Below, one piece after another: positions 37,607 to 45,901 of a stretch of 64,000 nt of DNA (position 1 is its first letter; every line of letters begins with the position of its first letter). The notes beneath the pieces were generated by a model. It ran no database searches, was not told the origin of the DNA, and saw nothing but the letters and a program-made list of their open reading frames with translations. Made by a program: the position numbers and the translations under genes. This DNA is from Sphingomonas anseongensis (lineage in GTDB: Bacteria > Pseudomonadota > Alphaproteobacteria > Sphingomonadales > Sphingomonadaceae), in NCBI RefSeq assembly GCF_023516495.1, contig NZ_JAMGBC010000001.1, positions 1,364,001 through 1,428,000 of the forward strand, in the 5' to 3' direction.

Positions 37607-38364
37607 CGCCGCTTATCTGGCTCCCGCGGCAGCCGTTGTGGCACGGGCTCGACACCTTCGATGTCAGGCCTTTGCGCCGACCGTTCGAACAGCCCGCGAT
37701 ACAGCCCACCGCCGAGGACCCCGCCGATCAATGGCGCGACCCAGAAGAGCCACAATTGCTGAAGGGCGAGGCCGCCCAGAAGCAGAGCAGGCCCAGTGCT
37801 CCGCGCCGGATTCACGGACGTGTTGGTGACCGGGATGCTGACGAGGTGGATCAGAGTCAGGGCTAGCCCGATCGCGATCGGCGCGAAGCCCGCGGGCGCC
37901 CGCCCGTCGGTCGCGCCCAGGATGACAAGAAGGAATCCGGCCGTCAGGATGATTTCGCACACCAGCGCTGCAGCGAGAGAATATCCGCCGGGGGATCCGT
38001 CGCCGTAGCCGTTCTGCGCGAGCCCGTTCGCGGCCAGGTCGTAATCGGCCGCCCCTTGGGCGATGAACAGCAAAGCAATGGCCGCAAGGAACGCTCCGGC
38101 GACTTGGGCCACCCAATAGGGAATGACCTCCCGCGCGGGGAAGCGGCCGCCCGCCCACAGGCCCAGGGTCACTGCCGGATTGAAATGCGCGCCCGAGATA
38201 TGGCCCACCGCATAGGCCATGGTGAGCACGGTAAGGCCGAAGGCGAGAGCGACGCCCACAAAGCCGATCCCCACGTCAGGGAATCCGGCGGCGAGCACCG
38301 CGCTGCCGCACCCTCCGAACACCAGCCAGAAGGTCCCGATCAGTTCCGCCGCGAGCTTTCTCAT
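37585..38364 (-). CDS. aqpZ: Aquaporin Z-type MIP channel
   Basis: A 259-residue MIP channel with six transmembrane segments and both half-helix motifs: HFNPAVT in loop B and SVNPARS in loop E. The [19 protein letters not shown] start and the absence of an Asp after the second NPA motif favour a water channel (AqpZ) over a glycerol facilitator. ATG 38364 is chosen; the frame is open 330 bases upstream but without support. A charged C-terminal tail of about 30 residues is longer than in Escherichia coli AqpZ. Confidence 0.92.
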   Translation of the reverse strand: MRKLAAELIGTFWLVFGGCGSAVLAAGFPDVGIGFVGVALAFGLTVLTMAYAVGHISGAHFNPAVTLGLWAGGRFPAREVIPYWVAQVAGAFLAAIALLFIAQGAADYDLAANGLAQNGYGDGSPGGYSLAAALVCEIILTAGFLLVILGATDGRAPAGFAPIAIGLALTLIHLVSIPVTNTSVNPARSTGPALLLGGLALQQLWLFWVAPLIGGVLGGGLYRGLFERSAQRPDIEGVEPVPQRLPREPDKRRYDPAIG

Positions 38365-38572
38365 CGCCCGGCTCCCGCTGGAATTGGACACGGGCGGCAG
38401 TACGCCTGCCGTGAAGCGGGGCCATCGGGTCAAATCCGGAGCGGCCGACTTTCGCTGGCCTCTCCGTCCCTTATGGGGCAATCCCCGATAGGAAGCCGCC
38501 GCGATCCGCCACAAGCTCGGGCGCAGCATCCTCGATGTCCGCCACGCCAACCGACCAACCGGAGTAACCAAG

Positions 38573-38941
38573 ATGAAGCTCACCCGCCTGGCGATCGCTG
38601 CCTCGCTGCTGATGACGGGCGGCGCCGCCGCGGCACAAAGCGCCACCGACGCAGGATGCCTTCTCGTCAGCAACGCTTTTGCCCAGAACGCCAAGGACGC
38701 CGCGGCCCAGAAGGCGGCGCTTGCGGCTTCCTATTTCTATCTCGGGAGGGTCGGCGCCCAGGCGACTGCGGCCCAGCTCCGCGCGCTCTTCGAGAGCCAG
38801 GCGAAGACGATCACCGAAGCGACCGCCGGCGACATGATGAATGCCTGCGTCAAGGAAATCCAGGCGAAGACCCAGTTGGTCGAAAGCCTTTCCCCGCCCG
38901 CTCCACCGGCGCAGCAGAAACCCAAGCCGCAAGGCAGGTAG
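38573..38941 (+). CDS. Hypothetical periplasmic protein, 122 residues
   Basis: A signal peptide ([21 protein letters not shown]) is followed by a helical domain with two Cys ([14 protein letters not shown] and [10 protein letters not shown]), which could form a disulfide, and a Pro-rich basic tail ([15 protein letters not shown]). The architecture looks like a small secreted helical protein. No family was recognised. ATG 38573 is preceded by GGAGTAAC. It stands alone between the aquaporin and an oxidoreductase gene. Confidence 0.7.
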   Translation: MKLTRLAIAASLLMTGGAAAAQSATDAGCLLVSNAFAQNAKDAAAQKAALAASYFYLGRVGAQATAAQLRALFESQAKTITEATAGDMMNACVKEIQAKTQLVESLSPPAPPAQQKPKPQGR

Positions 38942-39033
38942 CCCGCGCTCCCGCCCGCCGGCATTGCCAATCCGCTTTGAAGGTTGGACCAGAGCCGTCC
39001 AATCATATTGTGCAGTCAAAGGAGACTGACGGG

Positions 39034-39951
39034 GTGAAGGCAATCACTGTGACGGACCAGGCCGCGGGGACGGCGGGGATGACGCTGGCGGATCAGCCGG
39101 AGCCGCAGCCGGCGATCAACGATGTACTCGTCGAAATCCACGCGTCCGGGTTCGTCAACACCGAGCTGAGCTGGCCGTCGACCTGGACGGACCGCCTAGA
39201 CCGTGACCGGACTCCGACGATCCCCGGCCACGAGCTCGCCGGCGTCGTCACCGCGCTCGGCTATGGCACGACCGGCCTTTCCGTCGGACAACGGGTGTTC
39301 GGACTCACCGACTGGTATCGCGACGGCACGTTGGCGGAATATGCGGCGGTCGAGGCGCGCAACCTCGCGCCTTTGCCCGACGACATCGACTTCACGGTGG
39401 GCGCCAGCCTGCCGATTTCCGGCCTGACCGCCTGGCAGGGGCTGTTCGATCATGGCCGCCTGCAAAAGGGACAGCGGGTCATGGCCCACGGAGCGGCCGG
39501 CGCAGTCGGGGCGATGGTCACGCAGCTTGCCCATGAATTCGGCGCCCATGTGATCGGGACAGGCCGCGAACGGGACCGTCAGAAGGCGCTGGACCTCGGT
39601 GCGAACGAGTTCGTCGATCTCGACAATCAGGCGCTGGAGGACATTGGCGGAGTCGACCTGGTGTTCGACCTCATCGGCGGCGAGATCGGCAAAAGGTCCG
39701 CACGGTTGGTCCGCTCCGGAGGTGCGGTGGTGTCGGTCGTCGGACCGGTGGAGGAGCCCCCGGCCGATGGCCGCGCCATCGACTTCGTCGTCGAGGCCGA
39801 CCGGGCCCAGCTGCGCGAGATCGTCCAACGCGTGCGCGACGGGCGGCTCCGGACCAACGTCGGCACCGTCGCGACGCTCGACGACGCCGTCGCCGCGTTC
39901 AATTCCACCGAGCGCCGACCCGGAAAGACGATCATTCGAGTCCGTCCCTGA
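39034..39951 (+). CDS. NADP-dependent MDR-type oxidoreductase (quinone reductase-like)
   Basis: A 305-residue medium-chain reductase without zinc ligands. The N-lobe contains GFVNTELSWPSTW and IPGHELAGVVTALGYG, and the nucleotide-binding motif is AHGAAGAVGAMVTQLAHEFGA near residue 150, followed by LGANEFVDL. GTG 39034 is chosen because AAAGGAGA lies nine bases upstream. Zinc-free MDR members reduce quinones or enones; the substrate is unknown. A BlaI-type operator pair starts 30 bases after the stop. Confidence 0.88.
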   Translation: MKAITVTDQAAGTAGMTLADQPEPQPAINDVLVEIHASGFVNTELSWPSTWTDRLDRDRTPTIPGHELAGVVTALGYGTTGLSVGQRVFGLTDWYRDGTLAEYAAVEARNLAPLPDDIDFTVGASLPISGLTAWQGLFDHGRLQKGQRVMAHGAAGAVGAMVTQLAHEFGAHVIGTGRERDRQKALDLGANEFVDLDNQALEDIGGVDLVFDLIGGEIGKRSARLVRSGGAVVSVVGPVEEPPADGRAIDFVVEADRAQLREIVQRVRDGRLRTNVGTVATLDDAVAAFNSTERRPGKTIIRVRP

Positions 39952-39980
39952 GAGGCGTCCATTCGCTTCATTTTTACCGT

Positions 39981-39992
39981 TTACAAATGTAA
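39981..39992. promoter_or_regulatory. BlaI/CopY-type operator, distal copy
   Basis: Perfect dyad TTACA-AA-TGTAA matching the TACA/TGTA recognition sequence of BlaI/MecI/CopY repressors. Its centre is 22 bases (two helical turns) from the second copy. Confidence 0.7.
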
Positions 39993-40001
39993 TCGGTTAA
40001 G

Positions 40002-40015
40002 ATTACAACTGTAAT
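40002..40015. promoter_or_regulatory. BlaI/CopY-type operator, proximal copy
   Basis: Perfect 14-bp dyad ATTACA-AC-TGTAAT directly before the regulator gene, so bound repressor would also block the transcription start or leader. It forms a pair with 39981-39992. Confidence 0.75.
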
Positions 40016-40033
40016 CGCAACATGGAGTCGGCG

Positions 40034-40405
40034 ATGGAAATGCGCCTTAGCGACGCGGAATTGTGCGTGATGGAAGTGCTCTGGTCGGCCGGCCAGCCGC
40101 TCACTTCCAATGAGGTCGCAGAGCGCGTGCCCGCCGACCGCGCCTGGTCGTTCGCGACGGTCAAGAGCCTCCTTTCCCGCCTGCTGGCGAAAAAAGCGGT
40201 GGAGCCGGCCAAGGACGGCCGGCGCTTCCTCTATTCGCCCGCGGTCGAGCGCGAGCCCTATGTCGCCGCGGAATCGCGGCGCTTCGTGACGCGGCTGTTC
40301 GGCGGCAGATTGTCGCCTTTGTTCGCTCGCCTTGCCCAGGACGAGGCCCTCGATGACGCCGACTTGGCCGAGATCGAGGCAATGATCAGGGAGCTTCGCA
40401 AATGA
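40034..40405 (+). CDS. BlaI/MecI/CopY family transcriptional repressor
   Basis: A 123-residue winged-helix repressor: MRLSDAELCVMEVLWSAGQPLTSNEVAERV then WSFATVKSLLSRLLAKKAVEPAKDGRRFLYSP, with a C-terminal dimerisation helix. ATG 40034 is chosen because GGAG lies six bases upstream; ATG 40022 would add four residues. BlaI proteins are inactivated by cleavage when a partner M56 protease (BlaR1/MecR1) senses a signal. The M56 gene overlaps this one by four bases, and two operators lie upstream, so autoregulation is expected. Confidence 0.93.
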   Translation: MEMRLSDAELCVMEVLWSAGQPLTSNEVAERVPADRAWSFATVKSLLSRLLAKKAVEPAKDGRRFLYSPAVEREPYVAAESRRFVTRLFGGRLSPLFARLAQDEALDDADLAEIEAMIRELRK

Positions 40406-41940
40406 TCGACTGGCTCACCGATACGCTGCTCGCGACCACGCTGCTGATGACGCTCGTGCTTGTCGTCCGCGAACCCGTGCGCAGGCATTTCGGCCCGGCC
40501 GCCGCCTACGGGCTTTGGCTGGTCCCCGTGCTTCGGCTGCTGATGCCGCCGCTGACCCGGACGGTCGAGCGCACTACGGCGCCCCTGTCCGTCGCCCCAG
40601 TTCATTCCACGCAAGTCGCGCCCGCGGCCGACGCGGGCGTCATTGCACAGCTCGGCGGCTGGGAGACGCTGGCACTGTCGGCGTGGCTGGCGGGCGTCGC
40701 GATCATGCTCGTCGGCGGAATCCTCATCTACCGCTGGCAGCGGCGCGAAGTCCTGCGCGACAGCGTCCAGATCGCGCGCCTGGGCCGGATTCGGATCGTC
40801 CGCAGCCCGACCGTGAATGGACCGATGGCTTTCGGAATCCTTGACCAGGTGATCGCGGTGCCGATCGATTTCGACGATCGCTTCCAGCCCGACGAGCGCC
40901 GCCTGGCGTTCGATCACGAACTTTCCCACCACCGCTCCGGCGACCTCATCGTCAGCCACTTCGCGTTCGCATTGCTCTGCCTGCAGTGGTTCAACCCGCT
41001 CGCCTGGCTGTCCCACGCGGCCTTCCGATTCGACCAGGAAGCGGCCTGCGACGCCCGGGTGCTCGACAAATCGAGTTTAGGCAATCGAGCGACCTACGCG
41101 CAAGCGATCGCGAAGGCGGCTTCCGGACGGGCTCTGCTGTTCGCGGGCGCCCTCGACCGCCCACGCACCCTCAACAGGAGATTGGCATCCATGCTCACCA
41201 CGCCAAGCACGGGCCGCCGCCTCGCCGGCCGGGCCCTCATCGCAGCGGCCGCTGCTGCGGCGCTTCCGCTGACCGCCACCCAGGCAACCGAATATGTCGA
41301 TATTCCGTCTCCGCAAATGGCACCTTCGAGGGCTGCCGCCGCGGCAACTCTCGTCACCGCTTCGGCCGCGACGGTTCAGGCGAGTGCCGCGTCCCAGCCC
41401 ACGGGCGTTGCGGGCAGCGAGCTTTCCTATCCAGATCTCGGCGGCGTCAGGCTCGGCACGAACGACGTCGCCTTCATGGCAGACGACACCGTGCTGATCG
41501 GCGGCAAGCGGAAGACCGTGGAACAGCTCAATTCGTCCGAACGGGCGCGGCTGCGGCACGCGATCGCAAGCTCGCAACAGGACCTGGTCCGCGACCGCGA
41601 ACGCCTGCCCACAGAATTGGCGGAAGCCAAACGCGAAGCGGATCGTGCCCGGAACGGCGAACTGAGGCGCGAACACATGCGGGATATCGAACAAATGCGC
41701 CGAGACCTGGCGGAGCTGGACTCGCGCGCCGCCGAGCTTCGGGCTGAGGGTGAGGACCCTGCGAAGGAAAAGGCGCAGCTCCTGCGCGACCTCCGCGAGG
41801 CCGAAGCCGAGGACATCGCCGCGGAAGAACGCGAGGCGATCGAGGAGGCCGATCCGGCCAGGAGGACGGCCGAGATTCGTACCGAAGAGCAACAGATGCA
41901 GCGGCTGCTGGCCAGGCTGGATCGGCTCGAGCGGCGGTAA
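40402..41940 (+). CDS. M56 family membrane metallopeptidase (BlaR1-like) with coiled-coil C-terminus
   Basis: A 512-residue protein translationally coupled to the BlaI repressor. Helices LLATTLLMTLVLVV, YGLWLVPVLRLLM, ALSAWLAGVAIMLVGG and HFAFALLCLQWF flank the zinc site HELSHH (HELSH at residues 172-176), and the third ligand region is FDQEAACDARVL. A further helix follows near residue 285. There is no penicillin-binding sensor domain. The extracytoplasmic part instead has a GGVRLGTNDVAFM segment and a 170-residue, highly charged coiled coil (RRDLAELDSRAAELRAEG). The signal sensed is therefore unlikely to be a beta-lactam through acylation. Confidence 0.88.
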   Translation: MIDWLTDTLLATTLLMTLVLVVREPVRRHFGPAAAYGLWLVPVLRLLMPPLTRTVERTTAPLSVAPVHSTQVAPAADAGVIAQLGGWETLALSAWLAGVAIMLVGGILIYRWQRREVLRDSVQIARLGRIRIVRSPTVNGPMAFGILDQVIAVPIDFDDRFQPDERRLAFDHELSHHRSGDLIVSHFAFALLCLQWFNPLAWLSHAAFRFDQEAACDARVLDKSSLGNRATYAQAIAKAASGRALLFAGALDRPRTLNRRLASMLTTPSTGRRLAGRALIAAAAAAALPLTATQATEYVDIPSPQMAPSRAAAAATLVTASAATVQASAASQPTGVAGSELSYPDLGGVRLGTNDVAFMADDTVLIGGKRKTVEQLNSSERARLRHAIASSQQDLVRDRERLPTELAEAKREADRARNGELRREHMRDIEQMRRDLAELDSRAAELRAEGEDPAKEKAQLLRDLREAEAEDIAAEEREAIEEADPARRTAEIRTEEQQMQRLLARLDRLERR

Positions 41941-42047
41941 CTCTCCGAGCGCGCCGGTCGAACCCTCCCGCCGCCGCGTCGACGATTGCTCGCCGCTCAC
42001 CCGCGGTTCACGATAAGGAGCCTAATCGCCAGTCTCGGAGAGCCTGA

Positions 42048-43121
42048 ATGTCGACGGGTCGAAGCGCTGTGACCGCTGCCTTCGCCCTGGCGCTTGCCCC
42101 CGTTACCGGCGACGCTGCGAGTGCAGCCGACCCTCCGAAGATCGGCAAGCCGAGGCCCGCTCCGCCCGCTGTCCCGGGCAGCGTCTACCTCCCGCCCGCG
42201 CAGCTCGACCCGACGCTTGCCGTCGGCGGGCAGGACGTGAAAGCGAAGAAGATCGAAACGCGGCTGAGCGTCGACGTTCATGTCAACGGCACGGGCCCCT
42301 ACAAATTCATCGTCGACAGCGGAGCCGACACGTCCGTCATAGGCCTTCGAATCGCCAAGTCCCTCGAGCTTCCGCTGGGCACTCCCGCCACGCTCAACGG
42401 GATGACATCGCGAAACATCGTGGACCGGGTGAAGGTGGCCGAGCTGGTGCTGGGGCCGACCAGCGTCAGGAACCTTGAGCTTCCGGCACTCCGAGAGGTC
42501 GATGTCGGCGGAGACGGGATCATCGGCATCGACGCGCTCGTCCAGAAGCGGCTGATGATGGATTTCGAAAAGAAGCTGATCAAGGTCGAGGATGCCCGGA
42601 TTCCGGAAAAACGCATGCCGGGGGACATCGTTGTCATCGCCAGGCGCCAGCGCGGCCAGCTGATCCTTACGCACGTGCTTGCTGCCGGCCTGCCGCTCGA
42701 CGCGGTGATCGACACCGGAACGGAGATCACGATCGGAAACCTCGCCCTTCGCGACAAGCTGATCCGCGGCAACCGCGAGAAGTTCGTGACCGTGCCGGTG
42801 ATCGGAGTGACTGGGGAAACCATGAACATGCAGGTCGCGCGGATCGCCGAGCTCAAGCTGGGGCCCATCACGATCAGCGACGTTCCGATGGCCTTCGCCG
42901 ACGTGCCTCCGTTCAAGCTGTTCGGGCTTTCCGATCAGCCGGCGCTGCTCCTGGGCAGCGACATCCTGGAATCGTTCCGGCGAATCTCGCTCGACTTCAA
43001 GGCGCGCAAGGTCCGTTTCCAGCTTCGTCGATGCAATAGCGAGGGCGTGATCATCAGCACCCAGCCCGAGAATTTCTCGCGGCTGTCGTCGAACGGCGCC
43101 TACGAGGTGTGCGGGCGCTAG
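42048..43121 (+). CDS. Exported retroviral-type aspartyl protease with two tandem catalytic domains
   Basis: A 357-residue protein with a signal peptide (TAAFALALAPVTGDAASA). Two pepsin-like half-domains each carry an active-site motif: FIVDSGADTSVIG with Asp90 and AVIDTGTEITIGN with Asp222. Each is followed by the expected hydrophobic-Gly segment (DGIIGIDALVQ and LLGSDILESF). Single-domain members (Asp_protease_2) dimerise; here both halves are in one chain, as in pepsins. It lies about 100 bases after the M56 gene, which suggests one signalling or proteolysis unit. Substrate unknown. Confidence 0.82.
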   Translation: MSTGRSAVTAAFALALAPVTGDAASAADPPKIGKPRPAPPAVPGSVYLPPAQLDPTLAVGGQDVKAKKIETRLSVDVHVNGTGPYKFIVDSGADTSVIGLRIAKSLELPLGTPATLNGMTSRNIVDRVKVAELVLGPTSVRNLELPALREVDVGGDGIIGIDALVQKRLMMDFEKKLIKVEDARIPEKRMPGDIVVIARRQRGQLILTHVLAAGLPLDAVIDTGTEITIGNLALRDKLIRGNREKFVTVPVIGVTGETMNMQVARIAELKLGPITISDVPMAFADVPPFKLFGLSDQPALLLGSDILESFRRISLDFKARKVRFQLRRCNSEGVIISTQPENFSRLSSNGAYEVCGR

Positions 43122-43124
43122 CGC

Positions 43125-43289
43125 CTAGCCGACGAACTGCTTCTTGAGGTCCGCCTTGATGGACGGGCCGCCGAGATGTGCGTCGACGTTCGAATAGCCT
43201 TCCTGGCGGAGCGTCTTGCGGATTTGGTCGATGTCGGACGACTCGCGCGCAAGCTGGAAGGCGCGTTCGATGATGTTCTGGGTTTGCAT
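43125..43289 (-). CDS. Hypothetical 54-residue conserved small protein
   Basis: ATG 43289 has AGGA with a six-base spacer. The 54-residue product begins MQTQNIIERAFQLARESSDI and ends GGPSIKADLKKQFVG, and has a helical, soluble character. The IRKTLRQEGYSNVDAHLGG pattern looks like a small conserved sphingomonad protein of unknown function. Convergent with the aspartyl protease, three bases apart; a longer reading from 43358 would overlap the YaiI gene and is not supported. Confidence 0.7.
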   Translation of the reverse strand: MQTQNIIERAFQLARESSDIDQIRKTLRQEGYSNVDAHLGGPSIKADLKKQFVG

Positions 43290-43354
43290 GGCGAATCCTG
43301 GATGTTTCGTTCCCGTCATGAACGGGCGAAAGCCATTTCCGTTCCTTCGAGCGG

Positions 43355-43801
43355 TCACTTTCCCAGCCGAACGAGGGCCTCATCCAGGGCCTGGAGGAAC
43401 CGCGACCTGTCTGCCTTGGAGAAGGGCGCCGGGCCGCCGGTGATTCCGTCCGCCCCGACGCGAAGGTCGGCCATGATCGCCCGCGTCGCGATCGCGGAGC
43501 CGATGCTTGCAGAGGTGAACGGCTTGCCATTGTGGCCGATGACCGCCGAGCCCTTCTTCAAGCAGCGGTCCGCAAGCAATATGTCGCCGGTGATCACAAC
43601 CGTCCGCTCGTCCGCTTGCTCGGCGATCCAGTCGTCTGCGGCGTCGAATGCATCCGACACCACAACCCGCTCGACCAGCGGATGATCGGGCACTCGGATA
43701 CGCTGGTTGCTGACGACCGTCACCGGCACCTCGCGGCGCCACGCGACCTTGTATACCTCCTCCTTCACCGGGCAGGCGTCGGCGTCGACCAGGATCTTCA
43801 A
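43355..43801 (-). CDS. YaiI/YqxD family protein (DUF188)
   Basis: A 148-residue protein with the family hallmark KILVDADACPVKEEVYKVA at the start and IAEQADERTVVITGDILLADRCLKKG in the middle, and the invariant DLRVGADGITGGPAPFSKADRSRFLQALD at the end. The fold is PIN-like and a nuclease role has been proposed for the family but not shown. The start is TTG 43801 with AGGCGGGA upstream, eight bases after the stop of the small basic protein gene, so the two are coupled. Confidence 0.9.
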   Translation of the reverse strand: MKILVDADACPVKEEVYKVAWRREVPVTVVSNQRIRVPDHPLVERVVVSDAFDAADDWIAEQADERTVVITGDILLADRCLKKGSAVIGHNGKPFTSASIGSAIATRAIMADLRVGADGITGGPAPFSKADRSRFLQALDEALVRLGK

Positions 43802-43809
43802 TGTCCCGC

Positions 43810-43938
43810 CTAGTCGTTCTTCATATTCTCCAGGCCGCGGACTGCGCCCTTCTGAGACGGCTGCGAAGCGTTCGTCTTCACCTTCGCCTTCTTGGGTTTG
43901 CGCGCTTCCTTGTTCGACCGTTGCTGACCCTTGGCCAT
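43810..43938 (-). CDS. 42-residue Lys-rich protein
   Basis: Starts at ATG 43938 after a strong GGAGGAGAG site. The product begins MAKGQQRSNKEARKPKKAK and ends GAVRGLENMKND, with 14 basic residues of 42. Short MAKGQQRSNKE-type proteins are widespread in alphaproteobacteria from general experience and have no known role; nucleic-acid or ribosome contact is plausible from the charge. It precedes the YaiI gene by eight bases in the same operon. Confidence 0.75.
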   Translation of the reverse strand: MAKGQQRSNKEARKPKKAKVKTNASQPSQKGAVRGLENMKND

Positions 43939-44154
43939 GACTGCTCTCCTCCGGCGGCGCGAATGTGCGCCACGAGCCGTCATCATAGCCGTTTGGGATC
44001 GCCGCTCCTACTGCGTCAAACGCGTGGCCGGTGCCGCTCGTCGAACAGCGCTTGTCCGGCCCCGTTTTTCAGCGGATGCTTGGAAATTGCTCATGACGCT
44101 CACCACGCCAGCGGCGAGGTTTCGCCGGCCGAGTTTGGGCCGAGGAGAGACAGT

Positions 44155-45039
44155 ATGATGCGTATGAGGCTATTCACGTCGCTCGTGGTCGCCGCCGTTG
44201 CGGGAGGCACCGCCGCCGCACAGGACGCCGATCCGCGCAGCGACCAGGCGATCGTCGTCACTGGCCAGAAGGACACCCCCAAGGCCATCTCCGACTTCGT
44301 GAAGTCGCTGACTCCCGTGGATTCCAACGGCCAGTTGAGCCGCTTCGAGCATTCGGTGTGCCCCGTCGCCTACGGGCTTGCAAAGCCGCAGGCCGAGGCG
44401 GTCGAGCAAAGGATCCGCGACGTCGCCAAGAGCGTCGGGATCGTCGTCGCCAGCAAGGGCTGCGCACCCAACGTCGTCGTCGCCGCGACCGCCGACAAGA
44501 CCCGCTTCATCGAGGCGCTTCGCCGCGACCGCGGCGACTATTTCGGCGACATGCCGACCCGCAAGGTGAAGGCGATGGAGCGCTCGCCCGAGCCGGCCGC
44601 CGCCTGGCAGGTCGGAGGCCCGCCGATGAGCGCCGACGGCCGCGAGCTCTACTGGGATCCGCAGTTCAACACATGGCGCAACTCCACCATCGAAGGATCG
44701 TCGCGGCTGACGGTCCCCGTGCATCCGCAATTCGGAGCGGCGATGGTGGTCGTCGAGAAGCGGGCGCTGGTCGGGCTGACCACCACGCAGCTCGGCGATT
44801 ATGCGGCGATTCGGGCCCTGACCGGCGCGGACCCGGCCCGGCTTACCAATTCAGGAGCGCCGACCATCCTCCACGTGCTCCAGGTGCCGATCGGCGGAGT
44901 GGCGCCGATCACCATGACCAAGTGGGATTATGCGTTCCTCAAGGGCTATTACGATTCCAGGCGCAACCTCACGGCCAGCCGCCAGCGCTCCGCAATCGGC
45001 GAAACCATCGAGCAGCAAGTGGTCCCGAAACCACAATGA
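44155..45039 (+). CDS. Hypothetical exported protein, 294 residues
   Basis: ATG 44155 follows GAGGAGAG and begins a signal peptide (RLFTSLVVAAVAGGTAAAQ). The mature start DADPRSDQAIVVTGQK contains the IVVTG motif that sphingomonad secreted proteins often share with TonB-dependent receptors. Two Cys lie in SVCPVAYGL and SKGCAPNVVV and could pair. The C-terminal half has ITMTKWDYAFLKGYYDSR. No family assigned. Clearly a real secreted protein by signal, codon use and ribosome site. Confidence 0.75.
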   Translation: MMRMRLFTSLVVAAVAGGTAAAQDADPRSDQAIVVTGQKDTPKAISDFVKSLTPVDSNGQLSRFEHSVCPVAYGLAKPQAEAVEQRIRDVAKSVGIVVASKGCAPNVVVAATADKTRFIEALRRDRGDYFGDMPTRKVKAMERSPEPAAAWQVGGPPMSADGRELYWDPQFNTWRNSTIEGSSRLTVPVHPQFGAAMVVVEKRALVGLTTTQLGDYAAIRALTGADPARLTNSGAPTILHVLQVPIGGVAPITMTKWDYAFLKGYYDSRRNLTASRQRSAIGETIEQQVVPKPQ

Positions 45040-45106
45040 TCGGGAAATGCCGGGCGTGGCGCGGACGGGCGCAACTATTTGAGCGGCCTGTCGTTTGCTG
45101 CTGTTG

Positions 45107-45595
45107 ATGCCCTTTGCCCGACTGGCTGTTGCCACCTCCCTCCTGGTCTTCTCGGCGCCGCTCGCTTCGGCGTCTCGCCCCGTAGACCCGCTTCGCTTCT
45201 TCGAAGGCCGGACCGTCGTCGACGGCACCGTGAAGGTCATGTTCCACAAGCCCTACCGGACTCACAGCGATGGCCAGGGCGTGATGAAGCCGGACGGGAG
45301 CCTGTCGCTCGTCCAGCGCGTCGTCGACGAGGGCAAGGAGCCGCACGACCGCAAGTGGCGGGTGCGCCCGGTCGGCGAGGGCACGTTTACCGCGATGATG
45401 AGCGAAGCCATCGGCCCCGTAACCATCCAGCAGGTCGGGGATAGCTTCCGTTTCCGTTACAAGATGAAGGGCAAGCTGTCGGTCGAGCAGGTCCTGACCC
45501 CGATGCCCGACGGCCGCTCCGCGCGGAACGTCGGGAAGGTCAAAAGGATGGGTGTCACCGTCGCCACGACGACCGGCGTTATCCGCAAGGTCTAG
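45107..45595 (+). CDS. DUF3833-like exported protein
   Basis: A 162-residue protein from ATG 45107 with a signal peptide (LAVATSLLVFSAPLASAS). The mature part begins RPVDPLRFFEGRTVVDG, which resembles the start of DUF3833 lipocalin-like proteins, and continues in beta-strand-rich sequence to the end. Function unknown. It lies about 70 bases after the preceding secreted protein and may be co-transcribed with it. The TTG at 45095 would add four residues. Confidence 0.72.
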   Translation: MPFARLAVATSLLVFSAPLASASRPVDPLRFFEGRTVVDGTVKVMFHKPYRTHSDGQGVMKPDGSLSLVQRVVDEGKEPHDRKWRVRPVGEGTFTAMMSEAIGPVTIQQVGDSFRFRYKMKGKLSVEQVLTPMPDGRSARNVGKVKRMGVTVATTTGVIRKV

Positions 45596-45610
45596 GTTCG
45601 GTCGCTGGTT

Positions 45611-45769
45611 CTAGACCAGCGAAACGACGAAGGCACCGATGAAAAGCAGCGTCGCCCCGCCGATCAGCAGGATGTCGCGGACTCCGCTTTCCACATATTC
45701 GCGGTGATCGCCTTCGCTAAAGTCGTCGCTATCGCGGCGATGGTGAATGATGTCGCCGATACGTTGCAT
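45611..45769 (-). CDS. 52-residue small membrane protein
   Basis: ATG 45769 has GGGAGAG six bases upstream. The soluble N-terminus is MQRIGDIIHHRRDSDDFSEG, and the C-terminal half is one helix, ILLIGGATLLFIGAFVVSLV. The layout (charged head, single helix, no cleavable signal) suggests an inner-membrane anchor. No family known to me. Convergent with the DUF3833-like gene, 15 bases apart. Confidence 0.6.
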   Translation of the reverse strand: MQRIGDIIHHRRDSDDFSEGDHREYVESGVRDILLIGGATLLFIGAFVVSLV

Positions 45770-45901
45770 GGCGTCTCTCCCTTTCTAGGGACCGGCAATC
45801 ATACTCCCATCCGGCGAGTCGCACCATAAGAACCGCCGCCCCGGCAATCCCGAAGCGGCGTCGCTGGTGTTTCGAATTGGTTGGGTGAGCGGAAGGCCCG
45901 C

